DNA of 64,000 bases, taken from positions 5,702,001-5,766,000 of the forward strand of contig NC_079881.1 in assembly GCF_029227915.1 (NCBI RefSeq), given 5' to 3'. A program made the position numbers and the translations under genes. The DNA is from Hydractinia symbiolongicarpus. Taxonomy: Eukaryota > Cnidaria > Hydrozoa > Anthoathecata > Hydractiniidae. A model generated the notes under the pieces. It saw nothing but the letters and a program-made list of their open reading frames with translations, did no database searches and had not been told where the DNA came from. This document shows, in pieces, positions 47,146 to 58,368 of this stretch; position 1 is the stretch's first letter, and the number at the start of each line of letters is the position of its first letter.

Positions 47146-48847
47146 ATGGCAAAGGAGGAAAAAGAAGTCTTTATTCCCCTTTTGGGAAGGAAGCCTTTAA
47201 AAAAGACATCAGGCCGAGGCGGTAAAGCGCCCCCTTTACAGACTAGGTCATCAGCTAGTTCACAAAAATCTTCCACGCTGACCAACGCGCACCGGTTAAG
47301 CGAAGAAAATATACCGGAGTATAGCGACGTGCTGTTGCCCGTCTCTATAGTTTGTACCCAGGACATCATCTTGGAACCATTGTCAGAGTCAGTACAGAAG
47401 ATTTCCTGCGATGTACCATTCTCGGAGGTAATCTTTAGTCCATCGGAGACGATAGAGGACAATCAGCTCTTGACAACACCTACATTGTCGCAAAAAGGCC
47501 AGAAAGGAGTCTATCTACACGTGGTAAACCCCACGGAAGACAGAGTGATTATACCAGCTCGAGCAGTAATAGGTCAAGCGGAGTCTCTTCCCTGGGTGTG
47601 CAGCCCTAACCTTCCTAGCACAGAAACCAACATACAATTTGATGAACATGTCCTAGGCGACAAGTGGTCTCCGCATCAGCTTCTCCAGTTAAAGCGGCTC
47701 TTAGTGGCGAATAGGGATCTGTTCGGACAGACCACGGCAGATTTGAGTACCACAACAAGCGTTCAGCATTATATTGACGTTGGAGACTCGGCTCCTATGA
47801 GGCAACGGCCTTATAGGTTGACTATGTCTCAAAAAGAAACTCTTGACCACGAGTTAGATGACATGTTGGACAATGGGATTATTGAGGAGAGTGTGTCCCC
47901 ATGGAGTAGCCCGTGTATTATGGTAGAAAAGAAGGACGGCTCTGTAAGGCTATGTGTTGACCTCCGAAAGTTGAATGAAAAGACGGTAAAAGATAGTTAC
48001 CCCCTGCCAAGGATCGATGAAGTTATTGATTCTCTGCACGGTGCAAAAGTATTCTCGACTTTAGATTTATTAAAAGGCTATTGGCAAATTGAACTAGAAG
48101 AAGGCTCAAAGGAAAAAACGGCTTTTGCTACTCACCGCGGCTTATACCAGTTTCGCGTGCTGCCATTTGGTCTTACGAACGCGCCGGGTTCTTTTCAACG
48201 TTTAGTTCAACACGTATTACGCGACCTTATCGGGAAGATTTGTTTTGTTTATATCGACGACATAGTAATTTTCTCGCGGAATTTTGATGAGCATCTACGT
48301 CATTTACAGATGGTGTTTGATGCATTACGACGAGCGAAATTGCGGTTGAAATTAAAAAAGTGCAAGTTTGCCTCTACACACGTCGAATATCTAGGATATA
48401 CTCTTTCTGCCGAAGGCGTTGGGCTTATGCCTATACTATAGGAAGTTTGTCGACAATTTTTCAAAGCTGGCAAAACCACTACATTATTTGCTAAAACAGG
48501 ATATAAATTTCATGTGGGGAGAACAACAACAAAAATACTTTGATGAACTGAAGACAAAATTGACCAGTGCACCTATTTTGGCATTCCCCGATTTCACAAA
48601 ATCTTTTGTCTTATATACTGATGCCAGTAACGAAGGATGCGGTTTCACGTTGTCACAAGAACAAGAAGGGTCGGAACGCGTCATCCTATATGGTGGACGG
48701 GATTTTTCAGACACCGAACGTAGGTATAGTACCACCGAAAGGGAAGCATTAGCAGTCGTGGTAGAAATTACTAAGTGCCGACCATACCTTTTGGGAACAA
48801 AATTTCGAATTGTGACGGATCACCAATCCTTGCGATGGCTGATGTAA
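47146..48847 (+). pseudogene. Gypsy reverse transcriptase-RNase H, internally deleted
   Basis: Reverse transcriptase motifs run in order: SPCIMVEKKDGSVRLCVDLRK, FSTLDLLKGYWQIEL, LPFGLTNAPGSFQ and catalytic YIDD at about 48,255. After EYLGYTLSAEGV roughly 30 codons expected in Gypsy elements are missing, and the frame shifts near 48,420. The next frame (48,419-48,847) resumes with YYRKFVDNFSKLAKPL and RNase H (YTDASNEGCG, TDHQSLRWL). It stops at an in-frame TAA (48,845-48,847) where the family continues. The enzyme would be dead. Confidence 0.88.
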
Positions 48848-50002
48848 ATTAAGGAGCCTACAGGCAGGCTAGCACGATGGGCATTGCTTTTGCAGTCGTA
48901 CGACTTTTCCATTGACTATAGACCGGGTAAGAATCATGGTAATGCAGATGCACTGTCCTGCAGGGTCTATGGCACAGTGGCCGCAGTAAAACCCGCACTT
49001 TCTTTACCGAACGTCAAGGAAGCACAGAAAAAAGAAACGGACTTAATTGATCTCATTACCTATCTGGACACAGGAGAACTACCGGCTGATGCAGAACGCG
49101 AGTGGTGTAAGAAAGAATCCCAATATTATCTGGATTCAGAAGGCATCTTATATCATATTGGTTTACGTCGAGGTGAAGAGGTTGGCCAGCTCGTAGTGCC
49201 TACTTCATTTCGTCATGACTTGCTTGCATGGTGTCACGATCATCCAAGTTCGGGTCATTTGGGCACACAGAAAACGTATGAACGGTTACGTGGTTTCTAC
49301 TACTGGCGTGGTATGTTCGCGGACACTGAGCGATGGGTCAAGTCTTGCGTAGCTTGTGCGCAACGAAAGAATCCTACTCATCCCACGCACGCACCGCTTT
49401 TACCTATACCAGTTTCTGGACCGTGGGAAGTTGTGGCAGCGGATTGCCTAGGACCTTTCCCACCTTCTCTTCTTGGAAATAGGTACATTATCGTGATGGG
49501 TGATTTGTTCACAAAATATGTTGAGGCTGTAGCAGTAGCAACAATCGATACGGCAGTTACAGCGCAAGTGTTTATCGATAACGTGATTTTCAGGCAGGGA
49601 CCCCCGCGAAGATTCTTGTCTGATCGAGGCACAAATTTTACATCTAAACTGATGCAGGAAGTCTGCCGACTCATTAATGTAACGAAGGTCTGCACATCGA
49701 GCTATCATCCTCAATGTAATGGGTTTGTCGAGCGCGTGAACGGCATCATTAGCCAAACATTGTCTATGTATGTTAGCTCAATGCAAAAAGATTGGGATGT
49801 ACACCTCCCTGCGGCTATCTATGCTTATAATAGCAGCGTGTCCGAAACGACTGGTGAAAGCCCCTTTTTTCTCACATATGGTCGTGAGCCACAATTAATT
49901 CCAAACGTGGCATTATTGCCGCAGAAAGATTTGTCATTTTCGGTTGATGTTCATCGCCAGAGGTTTATTTCGCTACTCCGCACGGGCCAGATATGTATCT
50001 AG
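48848..50002 (+). pseudogene. Gypsy integrase
   Basis: In frame with the RNase H after the stop. It shows the RPGKNHGNADALS hinge, an HHCC zinc site (H-x4-H ... CVAC), and a DDE core with Asp in AADCLGPF, Asp in LSDRGTNF and Glu in GFVERVN. The frame ends at 50,002 after a short deletion that removed the linker to the chromodomain and changed frame. Integrase joins element DNA to the host chromosome; this copy lacks a continuous polyprotein. Confidence 0.88.
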
Positions 50003-51363
50003 TGGAGTGCATACGACAGATGAAAACCAAGTACAAGAAACGGTTCTTTTTGATCAAATGGAAGGATTTCGACGAAGACGAGAACACGTGGGAGCCGGAA
50101 AAGAACGTAGACCCCCTACTGATAGAACATTTTCTTGCCCAAGGAATCTCTACCAACTCTGTCTCCCGTGTTAAAGCACCTCTGTGGATGTGGCCGGTCT
50201 TCCAAATGCCGTCCTTTCTAATGTGGTTACTGGTAATGCTACTTGTAGGCATTAGCCAGGTCGTAAGTAAACAAATAGGACCGGATTTAGGAACCTTATA
50301 TGACTGTGCCAAAACTACGCCGCTAGGAATTTTCCAATTTCCAGCACTTAAGGATTGCGGACACAATATGCACCGTCACCGTCACCACGTACTCCGCGAA
50401 GTTTTCAGATACGCGCCTAACGTAACGTCCTTCTTTATATATCATTGCTCTAAGGAAACAGTTACACTAGATTGTAACTATAACAATTTCCTGTTTTCTC
50501 CAAAGAAGAGTCGATCCGTACGAAAAGATGTGGTTAGCCCGAAGAAGTGTATTTCTTTCGTGATTAATGGAACCAAAACGGATGACTTCGAAGAACCTCA
50601 GGAAGGTTATTGGAAAACAAAAGCTTCTTCGTTTCGTTGTAATTTCGGTGACCGGACTACAGTTACCTATACCGCTATAGAAGTACGACGTTATCTCGCG
50701 CAAATTATAGGACGTGCAAAGTATATTGAGCAGCATCTCACTACCACAAAATGTTCCTCGGATATCGACCCTGAATTAGACATCGGCGTATGTATCCCAG
50801 CGTCTCAGCCAAAACAGGTTATAGTGTGGCCCAACCCTTATCATGACACCACGGAAATGCGCTCTCTCGGAATCCACGAGGTTGAACGACAGGGAGAATT
50901 CGTTTTAATTCCCTCACTCCATGCTGGTGGCGCGGTTCAACAAGAATTTAAACAGCAAGGCACTATACAATTAGACAATGGCCTGGTTTTACGTGACACG
51001 CGGGTTAAGACACATTTTTACGACAATTTAAGACAAGTGGTCCAAACGTACGCGAAAAAGGTGGCCGATGACGTTGTGGCTCCAATCCTGGCGATATCCG
51101 TGAAGAAGGTGGAAGTGCAGGGGAAAACCTGCACTGTCCACATGAAGGAGTTCACGGGCTCCTTAACCCTGACAGGGGATTTGAAGAGCATATTCCTGGA
51201 GGCGTTTGAGGAGGCGACAGACGTGCTCAAACAAGAAATGGGACAGATGTTCCAATCGGCCAAAAATGGTAAGAGTGCCTTTTGTTTTATAAGAGTAGGG
51301 GCAGGAGGGGTTGATATGCTTGTGGAACGAATCATGGAGGTACTATTCACTCGTTCCAAATGA
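49993..51363 (+). pseudogene. Gypsy chromodomain plus envelope-like region
   Basis: Residues 1-50 form a chromodomain (YLVECI ... FFLIKWKDF ... NTWEPEKN), which steers chromovirus integration to marked chromatin. After a short linker a hydrophobic stretch, about residues 75-90 (FLMWLLVMLLVGIS), could serve as a signal peptide. A Cys-rich region with LYDC and several N-glycosylation sites follows, as in a viral surface glycoprotein. The last 100 residues lack a membrane anchor, so the region is truncated or shifted. The Cys spacing loosely recalls chuvirus-type glycoproteins captured by other LTR elements, but this is a weak impression. Chromodomain and envelope in one Gypsy element would be unusual. 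Confidence 0.55.
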
Positions 51364-52533
51364 AACCTCCTAAGGCGGCGACGGAAAAGAAGTGCCTTAC
51401 TCTTCCTATCTAACTGAGTCCGTAAGATCACTCAGTCGCTATTCGTAATATCCAGCGTTCTCTAGTGCCGCAGCGTTCGTTTAGGGCTTATCATCACGCG
51501 ACAACGCGTCAGTTTTGCATGTTTTATGGACGGGGCTGAAGTAACTGTGGCTTTATGAAGGAAACCAAAACCACCGGACCATCGATATCGAGGTGTTGAG
51601 CCAACAAACCCGGCAGCGAGAAGGTTAAAACTAAGATCTGATGATTCGGATACGTTTTATGCAATGCGGTGCGAAGCCCAGTCTTGACCTTCGTGGTAAA
51701 TGAAGAAGTGGCATTCCAGTCCCAGGTCCAATTTGATGCTTGTTGCACAAACCTGTCGTTTTCAGTGTCGGCCGCGGGTAAAAACGGAGCCAAATGGCAA
51801 TGGGTACGTATTCTACAAACGAAACACCCAGTTATATACTACATATCGGCTATATCCTTCCCGATATCTATATATATATATCTATATAAAAAGAAAAAAA
51901 AAAAAAAAAAGAAAGAAGGAAGGAAAGCAATTATATTTTATACAAAGAATATTGTGAAGAACATATTTAACGTTTATAGAACATATTTTACGTTACGGAA
52001 ATTTTTAGTTTTTTTTACAGTTGGATATTTATGGTAACCTTTATGGAGCCTGTTTTAGATTTTAGGAAATTTATATTTTATTGATCCGACCCATACAAAG
52101 CCGACGAAACCTACGAACGATTACGACACACCTTAGAAAAAATATTGCAGTTAACATGAACATTTCTATGGATATTTAAGCAAACTTACCATAAGAAGCC
52201 TCCATCCTTTCCTGATGCTTGGCGCGTCTTTAATCAAAACAAAGGCTCACGCAACATTGAACAATATACCTGTTAAGCACCAACATCAGGCCATTTTATG
52301 CAGAATGCAGCCACACCTTTTTCGTGCTACCAGTTACGCTACTTTATGCCGAACGTGCTACTAGTTATGCAACAACGTCGTATTCACGCTACTTTATGCC
52401 GAAATGATGCATGAGAAAATTCCTTCGACCTGGTTACAATGAACATCACGTACTATTCCTTCCGCTACATAAGCTGACTTCCGCCCATTACGCCCACACT
52501 CCTTTGTATCTTAGACCGTGGTGACGCAGTCTC
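51364..52533 (+). other. Gypsy 3' untranslated region
   Basis: No supported frame. It includes a TATATATATC patch followed by a poly-A-like run (about 51,870-51,912). It probably holds the decayed remainder of the envelope-like gene. An 89-codon minus-strand frame has no motif and is not called. Confidence 0.45.
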
Positions 52534-53096
52534 AAAACGGGGAGGGTAATGTTACAAGGTAACGCCCAAACTGAATTGATACACCTCGTACCCATACCTC
52601 CTAATCCATACAAATATGTCCAGATCCCTGGATATTTCACCAATGGCGTCAGCTCCCCAAACCTAAATAAAGCAAACCCCCATTCAAATCCGTTCAACGA
52701 TATCTTAAACGCAGCACCAAACGAAAACATGTATGGTAGAAATGGCATCCCGTTTGTTTGAAATTACACGCGCCAGTGCACAACATCTCGGTCGGTAGGG
52801 TCGGTGATCGTAGCTATATTTTATATTTAACATTAGGACATTTGTATTCATTTATTGACAATTAAGAACGTGTATTTAATCTTTAATTCGAGTGTTTTGT
52901 GAATGCTTTTATGCCCCCACTGCTTGAAGTGTTTAGCACTTCTAGGCCTTTCGATATACCGGAGTAAGGTCGTACCATTGGAAATTGAGCTGACATTTAA
53001 GTAGTGGACCTGGGCGGTGCAGGGAGTTTGCGCAGTTTGTTGTCGTCGTATCGGCTGACAATAAACACAACTCCCGCCGGAGCACTACCTATGACA
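52534..53096 (+). repeat. Gypsy 3' LTR with polypurine tract
   Basis: A purine-rich tract AAAACGGGGAGGGTAA (52,534-52,549) is followed by TGTTACAAGG at 52,550, a typical Gypsy LTR start. An AATAAA-type signal lies at 53,060. The LTR probably ends at ATGACA (53,096), though 53,100 is also possible. No second LTR exists in the window for comparison, so the end is approximate. Confidence 0.65.
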
Positions 53097-53139
53097 TTCA
53101 AGTTAATGTATCCATTGATTTCATTCAAATGAAATTAAA

Positions 53140-53801
53140 AGAAAACGGTGATTAAATTTAATGATCCTCAACCTCTTGAATTTTCTATGCGAGCTAATGC
53201 ATACACAATCAGTCCTAATTTTAGACATCTTGCAGAAAAGTATTTATCCGAAATTTCTGAACTTCAAAAAAGAGGCAGTGGGTGGATTAATGTTGGTATT
53301 TAACATTTATCAATGACTGCGTTTATGAGGGAGTCCCAAGATTTCATGACTATTATGAAAGACAGTGTGGTGGGTGCGGGTGGGTGTGATTTTATACTTC
53401 ATAAAGCTGATTGTGATGATGATGATTATGAGGAGGAGGATAGTGATGTTATTCAGCAATGCAATAGACTATTTGATGGCTCAATAGCTTTCTCACGCAA
53501 ACAAAATAGCGAACAAGCCTTATTTTCGTATTCAGCGTTTTTGGAAAAGTTAAAGCTTAAGAATGCAATTGTTAATTTTTCGAATTTAAACAAAGCACCA
53601 AACTTTCTTTTGTGGGGCTGTTCTTCTAATAAAAATGTTGATATGCAGTGTTTTATAACTAGCATATTTATCTCGTACGTTCTTTTTAAATTCGATTACT
53701 TAAGAACTTTACAATTAGAAAAATTAGTAGAAGGTATACATGTTGAGAGAAAAAAGATTGCACTCTTCAAACAGTTTTCAGCGTGTTTCAAATTTTGGTA
53801 A
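53140..53801 (+). pseudogene. Possible Polinton-type DNA polymerase N-terminal relic
   Basis: Frames before and after 53,310 read a segment with ISELQKRGSGWINVG and, later, LKLKNAIVNFSNLNKAPNFLLWGC. Their order and wording weakly recall the region ahead of the polymerase B domain in Polinton/Maverick-like proteins of invertebrates. The long frame is 53,313-53,801, with an Asp/Glu-rich patch. No polymerase catalytic motif is present. It could equally be an unrelated host or transposon fragment. Confidence 0.3.
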
Positions 53802-53824
53802 TTAATAATAGAAATGGAGTAAGG

Positions 53825-54115
53825 TTACCAGGCTGTGTTAAAGTTTGCAATCAAATAGAACTTTTGAGTGAGGGTTCGTATGCTTTCCTTGAAACGTAAA
53901 TAGAATTGTTCAAAGGGTAGATCAACTAAATATCCATCGCTCGCAAAATTGTATATCGGTTGAGATTTATCATCAATACGTATCTTTATTTTTTCAATCC
54001 ATCGGTTAATGAAACGAGACAAGGGCACGATTCTTCTAGAGGAATGTTTTGTGTTAGCATTGTTTAACGCATCAGCTTTGATCTTGAAACCGTTTATAGT
54101 GTAAGTACAGTACAC
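53825..54115 (-). CDS. Hypothetical ORF, 96 aa
   Basis: A 96-codon minus-strand frame with balanced composition and several aromatic residues (NFASDGYLVDLPFEQFYLRF). No motif recognised. Its start lies within the dispersed repeat that begins near 54,096. It may be another piece of the same decayed element as 53,140-53,801. Confidence 0.25.
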   Translation of the reverse strand: MYCTYTINGFKIKADALNNANTKHSSRRIVPLSRFINRWIEKIKIRIDDKSQPIYNFASDGYLVDLPFEQFYLRFKESIRTLTQKFYLIANFNTAW

Positions 54116-55100
54116 ATTAATAGTACAGGGGCAGATCCAAACCCCGTCAATTGGGTCAAAGTACGGGGTTTAAAAATAACAAGTATAGTTTATCTAATTT
54201 TCAAATATTTAGTACTAACCAGTAATATTTTGGGCGTGTAATAATGTATTCATTTGAGCGCTTATCAATATAAAAATTAATAATATTGCCGTCGCTGTTG
54301 CTGCCGTGATGGCGGATAGAAAAATATGGACCCCGCCCTGCAGGTTTTTGCCGGAGCAATGAGGTTATTCTTAACTCTTATTGGTCTAGAGTGTCGGGTT
54401 TGCAGGAGAAGAACACCGGCAGGATTTGATTGGTCATTACAGAAGTTTTCTTAAGTTGTGATTGGCTAAAAATCAATACCCTGCAAAAGCCAAAATGCTC
54501 ACGCTGGTCTTCATCTTCATATCTTCCTCAACATCATTGCTCAACATGGCGTTTAGTTCAGTGAGAGAAGATGTTTTGAAATTATTTCAAGACGAAGATT
54601 GTTTAAAAATTTTTTGGCCCCTCAGGCCCAACCATGGTGGGCCTTCGCGTGTCACTAATATAAGTACATTTTATGACGGGGTACATCAGAAATCCTAGAT
54701 CCGCCCCTGTAGTATGTTTTTTTTAGGACTAATAACAAAAAAAAGAAAAATGGCTTGTTTCAATTTAAGAAAAGTTGTTCAAAAGAACACAACAAGTAAT
54801 AATATAATCTATTTTATTATTATTTTTATTTTTTGATGAAAAAATGAAGTACCTCTAAAAACTTAAATTTTCCTTTTCTTTAGAAAGAACCCAAAATAAC
54901 CCAAGATGGCTTTCTGCTATGGAAAAAAATGGCGAATGGGTGGAAGATTGGAAGAGGGATATCAAATATCTATCTCCAAAAAACAAATAAACACCTGCGA
55001 ATTTATTTATTTATTTATTTATTTGAATTATAACTTTATTTATTTATTTATCACGACTTGTAAAAAATACGGGAAATATTATAGGATTGTACATATATAT
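54096..55100 (+). repeat. Dispersed repeat R, copy 1 (hosts two insertions)
   Basis: Apart from the MITE at 54,126-54,709 it aligns with 63,144-63,560. It shares GTACAGTACACATTAATAGTA, GGCTTGTTTCAATTTAA and GGCGAATGGGTGGAAGATTGG-like segments. The alignment resumes to the right of the P-like transposon at 62,406. Both copies keep an acceptor-like TTTCTTTAG followed by a frame reading NNPRW...EWVEDW, so a coding exon of an older element may be preserved. Confidence 0.7.
54121..54714. mobile_element. 584-bp hAT-like MITE
   Basis: Element 54,126-54,709 starts CAGGGGCAGATCC and ends GGATCTAGG-type sequence in reverse (CCTAGATCCGCCCCTG), the wording common for hAT ends. TAGTA flanks it on both sides. 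The sister repeat at 63,170-63,174 has one TAGTA and no insert. hAT duplications are normally 8 bp, so the 5-bp match implies later change or another superfamily. No transposase frame. Confidence 0.75.
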
Positions 55101-55132
55101 CAAGGAGGTTTAAAAAGAAGGAGAGAGAACTC
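55101..55132 (+). repeat. Left terminal inverted repeat of the P-like transposon
   Basis: 32 bp, starting CAAGGAGGTTTAAAAAG and ending GAGAGAACTC, exact reverse complement of 62,374-62,405. Sequence similarity stops immediately inside. Confidence 0.95.
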
Positions 55133-55364
55133 TTTTATTTCTATTGAAATCATCCGTGTCTCATGTTTACTTTTCTCTATTGTTCTTACATCGAATTCTG
55201 TCAATCAAAATTTGAAATCTCGCGCTTAAATTAATAAATTAGCCGTTGTCTTTTGTTACTATTTGCATAAATTATGAGCCCGCGGCTATTTTTCTCTCAG
55301 CGGTAAATGCTTGTTAGTTGATAAATTTGTCGTTTTTACATATCATAAACAAGCAAGAAGCGAA

Positions 55365-57155
55365 ATGGCAGGCGAAGACGTTAAAAATATAATAGAATTG
55401 GATGATGACTTTTTTGTGACGGAAGAAATGTTGTCAGATTTTACTGTTTACGAAAGTTGTGAGGTGGAAGTATCGTTTGTGGAAGATCTGTTGGAAGAAG
55501 AAAATGAAGTAGATGCTGGATATTTGGGTATTCCTCAAATAGTATTCGTTGATGAAGAAGATGTGGACATGGTGGTTGATAACAACAGTACCAAAAATGT
55601 GAAGTTTGTGTGCAGCAAGTGCAAAAAACAGTATTTTAAAGAAGCTTACTACAAGAAACATACTCTGATATGTAAAAAGCCAACAGGTAATGCTTCAGTT
55701 TAATAAAGTCATGTTTTCTTTAAAACACCATTAGCTAGCTAGCTATAATGTTTTGTTTTTTGACTCTGCATGTAGATTTCATAGAAAAGCTATTGTATTA
55801 TCATCATTTGATATGCTTTTTGTTGTTGTTGTCTTGTTTTGTTATCACAACTGTGTTCTGATGTCAACTCTGTATTCCAATAATAGATCCAGAAACAACA
55901 ACAGTGGCAAGAAAAACTCTTGATGACTCAAAAAATAAATCAACTACAACAATTTCCACAAAACAAGTTAAATCAAAATCGAATCGTAAGTATTCATTCA
56001 TGAACTCTGAGAACATAAGGAATTTTTTTTTGCTATATATAGAGCAAAATATTGTGAACTGGTGGTATAAACCTTTTTTTTTGCACCCTTTTAGAATCTT
56101 TATCCATCACCGATCATGAGCTGCAGCAAGAAAAAATGAATTTTGTTCGTGATGCTATGGTTAAAATTTCAAAAGACCCAATCAATAACATTGTTGTGAA
56201 AGGATTCAAAACACCTGGAAATCGTGTCAAAGAATTAGCCAACTCAATTTTGAATGCTGGGAGTGATGTTTTGGACATTATTTCTGAAAATGTAGTGTGT
56301 CGCATATTTAAAGAATTGCAAAAATCTAACCTACTGACTGGTTCAGGAAAAGAATCTCTTTGGAGAAAAGTGCATGAACTTGCACAAGACGATAAATTCA
56401 GACAACATTGGAAACATGTATTACCTAAAGGATACTGCATTGACAGTCAAGAATTCTCTATGTTGTTGCAGAAATTTGTTATGGAGTTAATAAAAATACT
56501 AGTAGCTCATGAAAACAAAAATCGACATGTCGAAAAAAGTCTTGACTTGAAACTCACAACTGAGGAACAAACTGTTCTGTATTATGTTTCAGGATACATA
56601 ATTTTCTCGCTACGTAAAAAATACCAAAGATTAGCAGATTCGAAAAACAAAGTTGTTGCTGTGGCTGCATTGCAGTTTCTGAACTCATTGAAAGTTTCAG
56701 GTGATGATAAACTGCAGGTATATAGTTTTCTGGATTATACAAGATCTTGGGTGGACCAAGTCAGCAGAGGATACCTGATAAAAGTCAATGATGACATGTT
56801 TATTTTTTGCAGAAGAATTGAAAACGTTATTAGAAAAGTTTTAAATTTGAACATGTTGAAAAAATATAAAGGAGAAGATATACGGGAACTTTTCGAAAAT
56901 GAACTTATGAAGGACTCTTTAATTGATCAAGCCTGGGTCATACTTTCACGGTATCTTGGAAATGAGAAGTTATCGAAAATTCTCAAAGCTCAGATCATTA
57001 AAAAATGGTGTGACATCAGAGCAAAAGCATATGTCACTGCATATATACAAGTAGTTCGACGCAAACTTGCTTCTCTAGCATCGGAGAAAAAAGAGAAGTT
57101 GACTGTAGTCTTATCTAAAAAAGGTGAACCAGCAATGAGAAAAAAACTTAACTAA
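55365..57155 (+). CDS. Transposon-borne C2HC zinc-finger protein, 493 aa, three exons
   Basis: Exons 55,365-55,686, 55,887-55,985 and 56,095-57,155 join in frame (1482 nt) through GT-AG introns. An in-frame ATG at 55,311 would add 18 residues. Residues 10-75 are very acidic. A zinc finger with Cys83, Cys86, His99 and Cys103 follows, which suggests DNA or RNA contact. The long last exon is charged and mostly helical-looking (about 240-493), with no catalytic motif. I do not recognise the family. It lies entirely inside the terminal repeats, converging on the transposase, so a role in mobilisation, regulation or target binding is likely but unproven. Classical P elements carry only the transposase gene. 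Confidence 0.75.
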
Positions 57156-58368
57156 TTGTCATAACATTTTTACCTATAACTTGTTTTAATTTCTATATAT
57201 CTTTTCCATGTATATAACTGTGTTTCTTAGTAAAATAATCATACCCTTATTATGTTTGTACTATTTTAAGGGTTTTTTTCGGATTGAGTAAGGATTCAAT
57301 CTCGCTGAAGCTGTTTATTTTAAATCTAAATTTTTGCCAAGATTTGTGAACTTCACTCTCATTTCTTTTTTTTGTGCTACTTCTTTGTTCAGTTATGCAC
57401 ATTGGCAAGCGTTAAACTGAATAATGCTGCGAGATCAAAACTCTGCGCGCTTTGCTAGAAATTTAATAGATCATAAAAACGCGGAGAAATGGTCGATGGA
57501 TAGGCTAATCAAGATGGTATGAAACAACATGCTTTTTATCAGCTGGAGGGACCCTGAAAAATAAGTTGCGCGTGCATAATTACCGACGCAAATATTCTTA
57601 CGCGAGAATCGCTACTTAAAGCTGACCGCAACCTCGGACCTAGGATTGCCGCATCGGATGCTCTATGCCTGACTGTGGCCTGATGAAATCAACTCACTTT
57701 TTGATTATTCCATTTGATTAAATTTTTTGCAAACAAGTTTTATATCTCACACGGGTATCGAACTCTCTTTGCAAACAAGTTTTACATCTCACACGGGTAT
57801 CGGGTATGTTTTATTGTGGTTTGTATACACCCTTACACCAAGAGGCCTTTGTCACGTTCTTTTTTTAAATCAACATAGTCCCGAATAGCGAATATTAATT
57901 TCGACACTCCTTCGCATGAATTCTTGTTGGGAATATAATGAAACTTGTCCCCAGGGTTGTTCTACATATCGCGAAGTGAGTATGTAAAAAAGCAAAACAA
58001 AACTGTAATATTTATTCACGTATGGCGGATCCATTCGAAATGAAGATAAAAGAAATTCCGTAATAGTTGTAATTTCCCGATGACATAAATAAAAATTACA
58101 TAGCAATAATAAAGTAGCAATCCTAAATTTTTTTAATCTCAATTATTTTCTAAGATTTGATGTTTTCAAAAAAATGTTTCAAATCAAAGTCAAAATCGTA
58201 CTCCACTAAAAATATTTGCAAAAGATGTGACTCAAAAGACAAGGCACTAATAACAAAACAACTTCTATGTTGAAAAAGCGTAATGGAAAAAATGTCTGAC
58301 ATACTCAGAAAAAATATAAATAAAATAGTCAAACAATCATGTTTCCAAAAGTATCAATATATAAATAA
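57156..58368. other. Convergent intergenic region of the P-like transposon
   Basis: No gene. A 42-bp direct repeat containing GCAAACAAGTTTTA(T/C)ATCTC occurs at about 57,726 and 57,768. A half MITE (CTTGTCCCCAGGGTTGTTCT) lies at 57,945, indicating a nested insertion or relic. Confidence 0.5.

Larger units (their letters stand above)
46081..53096 (+). mobile_element. Gypsy-type chromodomain LTR retrotransposon, 5'-truncated
   Basis: gag-protease, reverse transcriptase, RNase H, integrase, chromodomain and an envelope-like region occur in Gypsy order, followed by a purine tract (52,534-52,549) and a 3' LTR. No LTR or primer-binding site precedes gag. The left part passes straight into the parvovirus-like capsid ORF. 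Frameshifts, stops and deletions show the copy is inactive. Its GC content is higher than its surroundings. Confidence 0.85.
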
